Assembly (NCBI GenBank): GCA_900551515.1 | Contig: URWH01000125.1 | Span: 1 to 5,900, forward strand | DNA: 5,900 bases | Direction of reading: 5' to 3' | Origin: an uncultured Porphyromonadaceae bacterium | Lineage (GTDB): Bacteria > Bacteroidota > Bacteroidia > Bacteroidales > Muribaculaceae | Shown here: piece after piece, positions 1 to 5,900 of the stretch | Position numbering within the stretch: position 1 is the stretch's first letter | Layout: every line of letters starts with the position of its first letter | Made by a program: the position numbers and the translations under genes | Notes under the pieces: generated by a model | What the model saw: the letters and a program-made list of their open reading frames with translations, nothing else | Database searches by the model: none | Told to the model about the DNA's origin: nothing

Positions 1-389
1 GGCCGGAACGGGATGGAGTCGTATTGCAGATGGTATTCCTGAAGGCGTTCACCGCCGAAGCGGAAGTGGTGTCCGTCGGAATAGGCTGAGAAACCTTTGG
101 GCGCGGGACCGTTGCCCGACGGGCTGTCGGCCTGCCATTCGATGAGATAGGCATTGCAGGCGAGAGGGTCGGTGGTTGCGGTGGGCTGTTCGGTGAGGCT
201 GATGCTGTAGGTGATGTCGTCGGCCAGCTGCGGCATGCTGACGGTGAAGCGGGCGTCGGCATGGTAAGCCGGCAGCGACTGCAGGCGGCTGATGATGTCG
301 CCGATGCCGTTGAGCTGTGCTTGCGCGCCGATTGCTGCCGATGCGATCGCGGCAACCGGCAACACGGCTTTGAGTAATGCGCGTTTCAT
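1..389 (-). CDS. Exported protein, N-terminal part only (runs off left edge); possible thioredoxin-like (TlpA) family
   Basis: This is the first 129 codons of a gene continuing past the left edge, so no stop is visible. It starts at ATG 389 with MKRALLKAVL, followed by an Ala-rich hydrophobic stretch and a likely signal peptidase I site after residue 24 (AQA|Q), so the product is exported. Residues 25-129 contain no domain I can name with certainty. They read as alternating beta-strands with aromatic and His residues (for example SDGHHFRFGGERLQEYH near 104-120), in the manner of LolA-like N-terminal domains. Similar N-termini precede a thioredoxin domain in some Bacteroidales TlpA-type proteins, but that is recollection, and the CxxC motif, if present, lies outside the window. 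A terminator separates it from the OmpA gene, so it should have its own promoter; I could not find a convincing one in 390-465. The overlapping open frame at 49-444 is a shadow without a signal peptide. Confidence 0.75.
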   Translation of the reverse strand, partial: MKRALLKAVLPVAAIASAAIGAQAQLNGIGDIISRLQSLPAYHADARFTVSMPQLADDITYSISLTEQPTATTDPLACNAYLIEWQADSPSGNGPAPKGFSAYSDGHHFRFGGERLQEYHLQYDSIPFR

Positions 390-465
390 GCGTGATGAAT
401 TTAGTTGCGGTGTGATGAATCATTGTGATAACGTCGGATCGCACCGGATTGTTTCGACGAGGATG

Positions 466-505
466 AAAAAAAACGACGGCACGCCGGATTGTTCCCGGCG
501 TGCCG
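466..505 (-). terminator. Rho-independent terminator of the OmpA gene
   Basis: On the minus strand a perfect 11-bp GC-rich stem (477-487 pairing with 495-505) encloses a 7-base loop (488-494). Three bases (TCG) and then eight T residues (466-473) follow it. It lies 24 bases past the OmpA stop codon and should end that transcript before the left-edge gene. The short spacer before the T-run is slightly atypical, but stem strength and position make the call secure. Confidence 0.9.
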
Positions 506-529
506 AATAGTGTCTTTTAAGGTTGGAGA

Positions 530-1693
530 TTAGTGCTCGAGAGTGCAGATCGAAACGCGGTTCCAGTCGTTTTCCGAGAACATTTCGCCGATGCCTTCGC
601 CTTCAGCCGTGATGCGGTCGGCGTCGATGCCGTATTTCTTGACGAGCATAGTCTTCACGGATTCAGCGCGAGCGGCGGCGAGTTTCTTGTTGAATTCGAG
701 GTTGCCGTCCTTCGAAGCGTAGCCTTTCACCACCACTTTGGCGTCCTTGTGGTTCTTGAGGTAGGAAGCCACCATCTCGACGTTGGGCTGCTGGTCGATG
801 CCGATCTTCGAGCTACCGATCTTGTAGAACACGTAGCGAACGCTCTGGAGATTGTTGTTGACGGCCTGAACCACTTCGGGTTTGCGGTTCTTGCAGGCTT
901 CGAGTTCGGTAGCGGTGGCAGCGGCTTTAGCCTGTGTGGCGGCAGTGGCGGCGTTGCATGCGTCGATCTGGTTGCGGAGGTCGTTGATGCGGGCGTTGAG
1001 GGCGTCAAGCTCGGCCTGATTTTTGGTGTCGGCGCACACGAAGCCGGGGCCGAAGTTGTAGGTCACGCCCACCTGACAGTTGAAAGTGGCAAGCTTGCGT
1101 GAGTAAGCGGCCGACGTCTGGTCGACGTCGAGGTCGCCTGCATATTCCGAACCGGTCATGTTCCAGACCACGTAGGGCTTGAGCGAGAGGGTGAGGTTGC
1201 GGGTCACGTTGAAGTTGAAGTTCAGACCGGCGCGTGTTGCAAAGTAGTTGTAGTCTTTGTTGCGTGTCTGGTCGGGCTCTTCATTGGCGTATTCATGTCC
1301 CCAGCCGGCACCGGCAACAGCTTCGATCTCGAAAAGGCGACCGTTGCAGTTATAGCCGCCGAAGAGGTTCATGAGGTTGGCGGCGCCGTAGACTCCGATA
1401 TATGAGTTGTCGAAGGCAACGTTGCGTTTGTATTCATACCAGGATGAGGTGTTGACGCCCCACGATCCTTCGAGGCCGAGAGCAAAGGCCGGTGAAAGTT
1501 GCTTCTGGATGTGCAGACCGACGAGGCCGCGCATGTCGCCGAAGAAAGCGTGGTGGTGGGCAAGCGGAGTGGTCACGCCTCCGTCGAGGCCTATTGACCA
1601 GTTGTCGCCGAAAGAAGGCTCATTGTAAGCCATTTGTGCTGAGGCTGTCATCGTGCCGACGGCCAGCAGCGCTGTTAGAATCACTTTTTTCAT
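530..1693 (-). CDS. OmpA-family outer membrane protein (beta-barrel plus peptidoglycan-binding domain)
   Basis: The 387-aa product has a signal peptide (residues 1-19, cleavage ASA|Q), a beta-barrel of alternating strands (about 20-215, last strand near 206-214), an Ala-rich periplasmic helix likely to form a coiled coil (about 222-268), and a C-terminal OmpA-like domain (about 282-387). The C-terminal domain shows the family signature: GYASKDG at 324-330, then N335 and R342 in an NKKLAAARAESV-type helix. In OmpA proteins this region binds the diaminopimelate of peptidoglycan, so the protein should tether the outer membrane to the wall. Cysteines at 220, 246 and 267 flank or lie in the helix. 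Related Porphyromonas OmpA proteins form disulfide-linked trimers, so this is possible here too. I chose ATG 1693, not the in-frame GTG at 1753, because it begins a canonical signal peptide and the GTG lies within the promoter. The gene is monocistronic: own promoter, own terminator. Confidence 0.95.
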   Translation of the reverse strand: MKKVILTALLAVGTMTASAQMAYNEPSFGDNWSIGLDGGVTTPLAHHHAFFGDMRGLVGLHIQKQLSPAFALGLEGSWGVNTSSWYEYKRNVAFDNSYIGVYGAANLMNLFGGYNCNGRLFEIEAVAGAGWGHEYANEEPDQTRNKDYNYFATRAGLNFNFNVTRNLTLSLKPYVVWNMTGSEYAGDLDVDQTSAAYSRKLATFNCQVGVTYNFGPGFVCADTKNQAELDALNARINDLRNQIDACNAATAATQAKAAATATELEACKNRKPEVVQAVNNNLQSVRYVFYKIGSSKIGIDQQPNVEMVASYLKNHKDAKVVVKGYASKDGNLEFNKKLAAARAESVKTMLVKKYGIDADRITAEGEGIGEMFSENDWNRVSICTLEH

Positions 1694-1728
1694 GTTTCTG
1701 AAGATATTAGTTGAAAAGAATTTATGGG

Positions 1729-1758
1729 CAAATATAATGAATTTTGGTCGCACCGCAA
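1729..1758 (-). promoter_or_regulatory. Bacteroidetes-type promoter of the OmpA gene
   Basis: On the minus strand TATATTTG (1729-1736) matches the Bacteroidetes -7 consensus TAnnTTTG exactly. A TTG at 1756-1758 sits 19 bases further upstream in the -33 position. Transcription should start near 1722, giving a leader of about 30 bases before ATG 1693. This position rules out translation from the in-frame GTG at 1753. The leader is AT-rich and has no Shine-Dalgarno sequence, as is usual in this phylum. Confidence 0.88.
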
Positions 1759-1780
1759 CTTTTTAGCGGGAAAAAGGAGC

Positions 1781-1810
1781 AAAAAAAGCAGCATCATCTG
1801 TGATACTGCC
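1781..1810 (-). terminator. Rho-independent terminator of the tRNA-His transcript
   Basis: A 9-bp stem (1801-1809 pairing with 1788-1796, including one G-T wobble) closes a CAGA tetraloop and runs directly into seven T residues (1781-1787) on the minus strand. It begins 8 bases past the mature tRNA 3' end and ends 22 bases before the -33 element of the OmpA promoter, so it insulates the two units. The A-run upstream can pair with the T-run and lengthen the stem. In the other direction the hairpin is followed by four T residues after one C, so weak bidirectional action is possible. Confidence 0.85.
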
Positions 1811-1817
1811 TTTTGTG

Positions 1818-1892
<75 letters not shown>

Positions 1893-1905
1893 ATCTGAAG
1901 TGCTG

Positions 1906-1922
1906 TCGGGCTCTCTGCCCGA
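1906..1922 (-). other. Hairpin in the 5' leader of pre-tRNA-His
   Basis: TCGGGC (1917-1922) pairs with GCCCGA (1906-1911) around loop AGAGA. It begins within a few bases of the predicted transcription start (near 1925) and ends 13 bases before the G at -1. A 5'-terminal hairpin could protect the precursor or affect processing by RNase P. Its role is inferred; only the inverted repeat is seen. Confidence 0.45.
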
Positions 1923-1931
1923 AATGCGTTG

Positions 1932-1962
1932 CAAAGTTAATTCATTTTTTCGACACGCGCAA
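1932..1962 (-). promoter_or_regulatory. Bacteroidetes-type promoter of tRNA-His
   Basis: TAACTTTG (1932-1939, minus strand) fits the TAnnTTTG -7 consensus. A TTG (1960-1962) lies 20 bases upstream as the -33 element. The predicted start is near 1925, which gives a leader of about 32 bases before the mature tRNA. No intrinsic terminator is visible between the PEGA gene stop (2048) and this promoter, so some read-through from that gene may also feed the tRNA. Confidence 0.85.
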
Positions 1963-2047
1963 CACTTCCTCTCAAAATTTTCGCACCATTTACTGTCGGA
2001 TGTGCCAGATGCCGGATGCGGCTTGGAGGATGGGAGGCGGGGAGGGG

Positions 2048-3811
2048 TCAGAAGAGGAAGCTGAGGCCGACGGTACATGAGTGGGCCTTGCATTTTGCGT
2101 CGGATTCGCCGTTGATGTTGTGGATGAGGTATTTGTTGTCGGTGATCTCCCGGACGAGTTTGGCTTCAAGCTGGATGGCTTTGTACTGGATGGCCACGCC
2201 GGCGAGCCATGAGAGGGAGTGGCGCGAGGGGGTGCCGAGGCCGTAGGTGGTGTCGACTTTGTTGAAGCCGAGGTCGTAGCTGTCGGATGTGTCGCTGTCG
2301 CCGAAGTCGAGATTGTTGGTGATGCCGAATTCGTAGGCCACGCCGCCGTTGAGGGCTATCGAGTAATTCTCGGCGAGCGGCAGGCGGAACTGATATTCAA
2401 ACGGTATCCACAGGCTGTGCATGTCGCCGTCGATACCGCTTTGGTCGGGCGTGTTGAGCTTAGTGAAGAAGGCCTGCCAGTAGACGCCCATACTTAGCCC
2501 CTGACCGTAGCCGAAATAGGGCTGGAAGATGATGCCGGCCTGAACGCCGTTCATGGGTTTCTCTTCGCCCCAGAGGTTGTAGCCGCGGGTGTGGCCGTCG
2601 GTCTTGACGGAGTAGATGCGGTTGACATAGTTGATGGCGAAGCCCCAGCAGCGTTTCTGATAGTCGATATCGAAGGGGTTTTTGCCGGTTGAGTGGATCG
2701 AGGGGAGTTTTAGTCGGTATTTGCCGTCGGATTTGGCGTCGACTTTCAGTGTGCCGGTCGTGCTGTAGCCGTCGAGCGACATCTCTATTTCGTAGGTGCC
2801 AAACTGCAGTGGTATTTCTTTGGGCGTGGTGCCTGCGTTTTTGCCGTTGATGTTGATGGTGGCGCCGGATACTACATGATTGTTCTGCATGGCCGTGAAG
2901 GAGATGTTGCGGGAGCCGATGATGTTGATCGCGTTGACATACTGTGTGTTGCCGTTGACAGTGAAATAGCGCTCGTCGAGCTCGCCTTCGACGGTGCGGC
3001 CGATGATGCGATAGGTGCCGTAAGGCAGATCGCGGAGCTCGAGCGAGCCGGTGCTGTTAAGGATCAGTTTGTCGTCGGCATCGTAGATGGCGAGTTCGGC
3101 TGATGACGGGGAGGAGATAATTTCGATGTCGCGTTTCTTGCGCATCGGGAATTTGAATGTCGAATGTATCTTTGAGATGTCGACGGCGTGATTATCGACG
3201 TTGTCGGCAATCTCCGCGTCGGCGGCTACGAGGCGGATGTTGTGGGTGCCCATCATCACATCGGGGATCGTGAGGGGCGTGTTGCCTGCATATTTCTCGT
3301 CGAAATAGATACGTGCGCCCGAAGGATCGGAGTCGATGACTACGGGGACGGTAGTGGCGTTGCGGAGGATGAGGGTGTAGATGTGACGGTCGAGAAGGCT
3401 GACGCCCGTGATGCGGTCGGAGCCGTATTTGTCGGTGTTGAATGTGAGGTCGACCACGTCGTTGGGCTGCACGAAGTAGAGGCGGTGCTTGCGGCCGTTG
3501 AGTATCTTGGTTTCGGACTTGATCACCGAAAGGCCGTCGCTGAGGCGAAGCACCACGTTGTCGATGTCGGCGGGAACCATGTTTTCAAAGTCGGCAATGA
3601 TGAGGGCGACCTGAAATTTTTTGTTGCCGTCGATGTCGCGTTGCGGCCAGTCGATCGACTGCGCCGAGAGGTTGGTGACGCCGAGGTCGGTGTCTGTGCC
3701 GGCCACGTTGCCCGAGGCGATGTCGCGGAACGAGCCTTCGACATATTTGATCTGTGCCGCAGCGGCCATGGCGATGACTGAAAGCAGCAGTGATAGAAAC
3801 AGTTTCTTCAT
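2048..3811 (-). CDS. PEGA-repeat exported protein with C-terminal outer-membrane beta-barrel
   Basis: The 587-aa product starts at ATG 3811 with a clean signal peptide (residues 1-19, cleavage AAA|Q). Residues 20-150 form an N-terminal beta-rich domain often placed before PEGA repeats in Bacteroidales. A clear PEGA domain follows (about 156-197, with SDPSGARIYFDEKYAGNTPL). A more degenerate one lies at about 228-285, and a third at about 302-352 (GATININGKNAGTTPKEIPL, then YEIEMSLDGYS). Residues 385-587 look like a beta-barrel: amphipathic strands, glycine and aromatic girdles, and a terminal strand ending in Phe, the usual signal for barrel insertion. PEGA domains are small beta-sandwiches found on surface-layer and envelope proteins. 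The protein therefore probably sits in the outer membrane with the PEGA array on the periplasmic or outer face. Ligand and function are unknown. It follows the LPP20 gene by 61 bases with no promoter seen in the gap, so the two are probably co-transcribed. I see no intrinsic terminator after its stop. Confidence 0.9.
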   Translation of the reverse strand: MKKLFLSLLLSVIAMAAAAQIKYVEGSFRDIASGNVAGTDTDLGVTNLSAQSIDWPQRDIDGNKKFQVALIIADFENMVPADIDNVVLRLSDGLSVIKSETKILNGRKHRLYFVQPNDVVDLTFNTDKYGSDRITGVSLLDRHIYTLILRNATTVPVVIDSDPSGARIYFDEKYAGNTPLTIPDVMMGTHNIRLVAADAEIADNVDNHAVDISKIHSTFKFPMRKKRDIEIISSPSSAELAIYDADDKLILNSTGSLELRDLPYGTYRIIGRTVEGELDERYFTVNGNTQYVNAINIIGSRNISFTAMQNNHVVSGATININGKNAGTTPKEIPLQFGTYEIEMSLDGYSTTGTLKVDAKSDGKYRLKLPSIHSTGKNPFDIDYQKRCWGFAINYVNRIYSVKTDGHTRGYNLWGEEKPMNGVQAGIIFQPYFGYGQGLSMGVYWQAFFTKLNTPDQSGIDGDMHSLWIPFEYQFRLPLAENYSIALNGGVAYEFGITNNLDFGDSDTSDSYDLGFNKVDTTYGLGTPSRHSLSWLAGVAIQYKAIQLEAKLVREITDNKYLIHNINGESDAKCKAHSCTVGLSFLF

Positions 3812-3876
3812 AGTGTTATGTCGTGATAATGGTTTGGATGTATTGGATGTGATGAGGGTGGATGCGGAGGTGTCAT
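3808..3876 (-). other. Possible 22-codon coupling mini-ORF between the LPP20 and PEGA genes
   Basis: An open frame starts at ATG 3876-3874, which overlaps the LPP20 stop as ATGA. It runs for 22 codons and ends at TGA 3810-3808, which overlaps the PEGA start codon, again as ATGA. The peptide would begin MTPPHPPSSH and is rich in Pro and His, with no signal or recognisable domain. Such overlaps allow terminating ribosomes to re-initiate, so the frame may serve to couple translation of the two large genes and not to make a useful peptide. The C-rich gap disfavours stop codons, so an open frame of this length may arise by chance. I do not claim it as a proven gene. Confidence 0.25.
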
Positions 3877-3885
3877 TGTGTTATG
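3808..3885 (-). repeat. Duplicated 13-mer carrying ATGA junctions at the LPP20-PEGA boundary
   Basis: CATAACACAATGA (3873-3885) and CATAACACTATGA (3808-3820), both on the minus strand, differ at one base of 13 and are 65 bases apart. The first holds the stop codon of the LPP20 gene; the second holds the start codon of the PEGA gene. Between them the strand is C-rich with CATCCA-type near-repeats (CATCCAATA, CATCCAAAC). The match is seen directly; whether it is functional is open. Confidence 0.6.
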
Positions 3886-5780
3886 CCGATTGGGTAGGAA
3901 CGCTTGAGCTTTGCAAGCGGCATGAAGGTGGGCGTCCAGGTGCGCACGTTGATCTGGCTGCCCGACGGGCGCAGGTTGATCTGCAGGGCGAGGAAGCCTT
4001 TGTCGCTGTAATTCGACGAGGTGTAATGCTGCTTGAGCTCGATCCATATCACCTCGTTGTCGAGCAGTCCGCCGTCGTCGACTTTCGAAATCCATGTGTC
4101 CTCAAACGATATCTGGATGAACGATTTGTTGCGGAAATCGCGCTCGAGTTTTTCGAGATAGGTGTCCTTGTCGTAGGAGCGGTATAGGATCTCGGGGCCG
4201 AGATTGTGGAAATTGCCCTCGACCATGCGGCTTTTGCCGGGGTTGATGAACTGGCCGGTGATGATGATGGCATCGTCGGAGTAGATCTGTCGGAAGAGGT
4301 CGAGGCGGCGCAGGGCAAATGCTGTCTGATAGTCCTCCATGAATGTGAGCAGGGAGTAGCGCGATTCGATGTTCCAGTCGGCATCGCGGAAAATATCGTC
4401 CTCGGCGCGCTGCGAGAGTGCGTAGGCCACGCTTTTTATGAGGCCGTCGCTGTTGAAGCGAAACACGATGGTCTCGTTTGAGATATGCCGGCCGTTTTTG
4501 ATGCTGACGGGAATCCCTTTGCCGATGGTGAACAGGGCGGTGGATTCGACGGTGTATCTTTCAGGCCGGCGGCTGACGCTCACTTTCCCGGAATTCATCA
4601 TCGCCGAGAAGAGCGAGTAACCTTCGGCTGAGAAGAGGCCGCGCACTGTGGCGTAGTTGTGGCTGCGGATGGCTTTCTCCACCTGCTGCATGGAGCTGAT
4701 GAGGTCTTGCGATGTGCCGGAGGCGTCGGGACGGCTTATGATGTCGATGTCGTCGGCCTCGAGGGGCATGGCGCTGCCGTCGGCGGCGAGGACGCTTTCG
4801 GCGGCGGCCTGCGAGTCGTCGGGTTTAGTGGCCTGCCCCAGCGACTGTATCTTGTCGCGATCGGCGTGAACCGGGATCGAGAACGAAGCGCGGCTGTCGT
4901 AGACCGACTGACGTCGGACTTCGTAGGCCGCACGCAGATCCGGATCGTAGAGCTTGGCTTCTTCGGGATAGTCGTAGATTACTTTTATGTCGATGGCGTT
5001 GAGCAGGCCGAGGTCGTGGAAGCGGAGGCTGATGTGGCCGCTCTTGGCATGCACCGGCCCTACGGTGCGCTCGCCGTTGAAATAGGAGGCGTCGATGAAC
5101 GATGCTGGCCGGCCGTTGTAGGCTACGTCGAGATTGACGGTGTAGCAGTCATAGTCGGTGGGGTCGTATTCTATCTTGGTGTCGTCGAGCGTGAAGCTGA
5201 TGTTGTCGAGCACGGCGGGTATATGGAGCTGGAGCCATGAGGCGGCGTTCTGTTGGCGTCCGTCGATGTCGACGCTGACGTCGTCGTTGTAGGCCGAGAG
5301 CATCGTTTTGGCCCAGCTGTAATATTTCAGGGCGCCCGAGATGTTGAGCTGCCGCTCCTGGTCGATGCCGGTCACGATGAACTCACGGATGAGGTCGCGC
5401 CGGCGGTTGATGCTTTTTTCGATGTTGTCGAGCGTGATATATTTGAATGCCACCCACTGATTGCCGTCGGTGTAGGTGATCGTTTCGCAGCCGTGGAGGG
5501 TCATGGCCGAAACGGATTTCACACTGGATGAATGCCTGAGATTGTAGTCGCTGCCGCTCTGCGACTCAGTGAGCGTGTTTTCCGACACGACGTTTTGCCG
5601 GATGCCGGCAAGGAGCTTTTCGAGCGCGCGGTCCTCTGCCTCTTCGGCTGAGGCGGCGCGTGCTTCTCCGTAGCGGTAGTTGCCGGAAGCTTTGATGCGG
5701 TCGATGGCGGCTTGCTGCTGTGTCTGCGCCATGGTGGTGCAGGCGATGATTAAGAAAAGGAAAAGTAGAGTCTTTTTCAC
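3873..5780 (-). CDS. LPP20-domain exported protein with predicted NTF2-like C-terminal regions
   Basis: The 635-aa product starts at GTG 5780; an in-frame TGA at 5784-5786 leaves no longer start, and the GTG begins a good signal sequence. Export could be as a lipoprotein (IIAC, Cys14) or by signal peptidase I (TMA|Q, after 18); the acidic lipoprotein export signal common in Bacteroidetes is not visible. Residues about 24-135 match the LPP20 family pattern: a short IDRIKASGNYRYGEA strand, then an Ala/Glu-rich helix with EDRALEKLL, then strands ending in VAFKYI. Residues about 190-270 look like a beta-sandwich. About 315-360 is a low-complexity acidic and Ala/Ser linker. About 360-455 and 475-620 each resemble NTF2-like folds (helices, then IYSDDAIIITG and long strands); this is inference from pattern. 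LPP20 proteins are envelope-associated and often lie near secretion or surface-structure genes. This gene probably forms an operon with the PEGA/barrel gene. No promoter was recognised in 5781-5900. Confidence 0.85.
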   Translation of the reverse strand: MKKTLLFLFLIIACTTMAQTQQQAAIDRIKASGNYRYGEARAASAEEAEDRALEKLLAGIRQNVVSENTLTESQSGSDYNLRHSSSVKSVSAMTLHGCETITYTDGNQWVAFKYITLDNIEKSINRRRDLIREFIVTGIDQERQLNISGALKYYSWAKTMLSAYNDDVSVDIDGRQQNAASWLQLHIPAVLDNISFTLDDTKIEYDPTDYDCYTVNLDVAYNGRPASFIDASYFNGERTVGPVHAKSGHISLRFHDLGLLNAIDIKVIYDYPEEAKLYDPDLRAAYEVRRQSVYDSRASFSIPVHADRDKIQSLGQATKPDDSQAAAESVLAADGSAMPLEADDIDIISRPDASGTSQDLISSMQQVEKAIRSHNYATVRGLFSAEGYSLFSAMMNSGKVSVSRRPERYTVESTALFTIGKGIPVSIKNGRHISNETIVFRFNSDGLIKSVAYALSQRAEDDIFRDADWNIESRYSLLTFMEDYQTAFALRRLDLFRQIYSDDAIIITGQFINPGKSRMVEGNFHNLGPEILYRSYDKDTYLEKLERDFRNKSFIQISFEDTWISKVDDGGLLDNEVIWIELKQHYTSSNYSDKGFLALQINLRPSGSQINVRTWTPTFMPLAKLKRSYPIGITQ

Positions 5781-5900
5781 GAGTCAAAAGTTTTGTTGTC
5801 GGTTAAAATGAAACGGTAGCGTAGGGTTGAGAGCCTATTCCACATAATTTGTTAACGTCAGGGTCGCAGCAGTGCATCAGATTTGGTGCTGTGAGCGATT

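Noticed and set aside
49..444. Minus-strand open frame of 131 codons overlapping the left-edge gene
   Set aside because: It is Arg/His-rich without hydrophobic core or signal peptide, while another frame over the same bases gives a clean signal peptide and an ordinary protein sequence.
533..1102. Long plus-strand open frame antisense to the OmpA gene
   Set aside because: It mirrors the OmpA coding strand, lacks any recognisable domain or promoter, and is explained by the GC-rich codon use of the real gene, which rarely places stops on the opposite strand.
1694..1753. N-terminal extension of the OmpA gene to an in-frame GTG at 1753
   Set aside because: The extension covers the -7 element and lies upstream of the predicted transcription start; the shorter form begins with a standard signal peptide.
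2020..2036. Small GCCG/CGGC hairpin after the PEGA gene as a terminator
   Set aside because: The stem is only 4 bp and no T-run follows it.
3188..3781. Plus-strand open frame of 197 codons antisense to the PEGA gene
   Set aside because: The composition is Val/Asp/Gly-rich with no fold or signal, as expected from the complement of a GC-rich gene; the minus-strand frame has signal peptide, PEGA motifs and barrel.
4659..5240. Plus-strand open frame of 193 codons antisense to the LPP20 gene
   Set aside because: Same low-information Val/Gly/Asp composition and no start context; a shadow of the real gene.
5803..5900. Minus-strand frame open from the right edge to TAA at 5803-5805, possibly the tail of an upstream gene
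   Set aside because: Only 31 codons with an unusual Cys content and no recognisable motif; an open stretch this short is easily chance, and a second frame is open for 13 codons as well.
5781..5900. Promoter for the LPP20-PEGA operon
   Set aside because: No TAnnTTTG with a suitably spaced TTG on the minus strand; candidates such as TATGTGGA and TACCGTTT match too poorly.

Overview
The window looks like a chromosomal segment of a GC-rich member of the Bacteroidales, most plausibly Muribaculaceae or a close relative. The evidence is two promoters of the Bacteroidetes type (TAnnTTTG at -7, TTG about 19-20 bases further upstream), no Shine-Dalgarno sequences before the genes, a Bacteroidales-style OmpA with a GYASKDG motif, and PEGA and LPP20 families of exported proteins. 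The family-level placement is inference from protein style; no search was run.

Everything I can support is on the minus strand, so the window reads right to left. From the right edge: (1) a large exported LPP20-domain protein (3873-5780, GTG start); (2) after a 61-base gap, an exported PEGA-repeat protein ending in a predicted outer-membrane beta-barrel (2048-3811), probably in the same operon; (3) a tRNA-His(GTG) with its own promoter and an intrinsic terminator (1781-1962); (4) a monocistronic OmpA-family porin with a clear promoter just past the tRNA terminator and a strong terminator after it (466-1758); (5) the first 129 codons of an exported protein that runs off the left edge (start 389).

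All four protein genes encode secretion signals, so the window is devoted to the cell envelope. OmpA should link the outer membrane to peptidoglycan. The LPP20 and PEGA/barrel proteins are probably made together and may act together at the outer membrane, but their exact job is unknown.

The most unusual structure is the LPP20-PEGA junction. A near-identical 13-mer lies at the stop of the first gene and at the start of the second. Each copy carries an ATGA start/stop overlap, and a 22-codon open frame links the two exactly. This could be a translational relay between the genes, although chance has not been excluded. The rest is ordinary envelope and housekeeping content.
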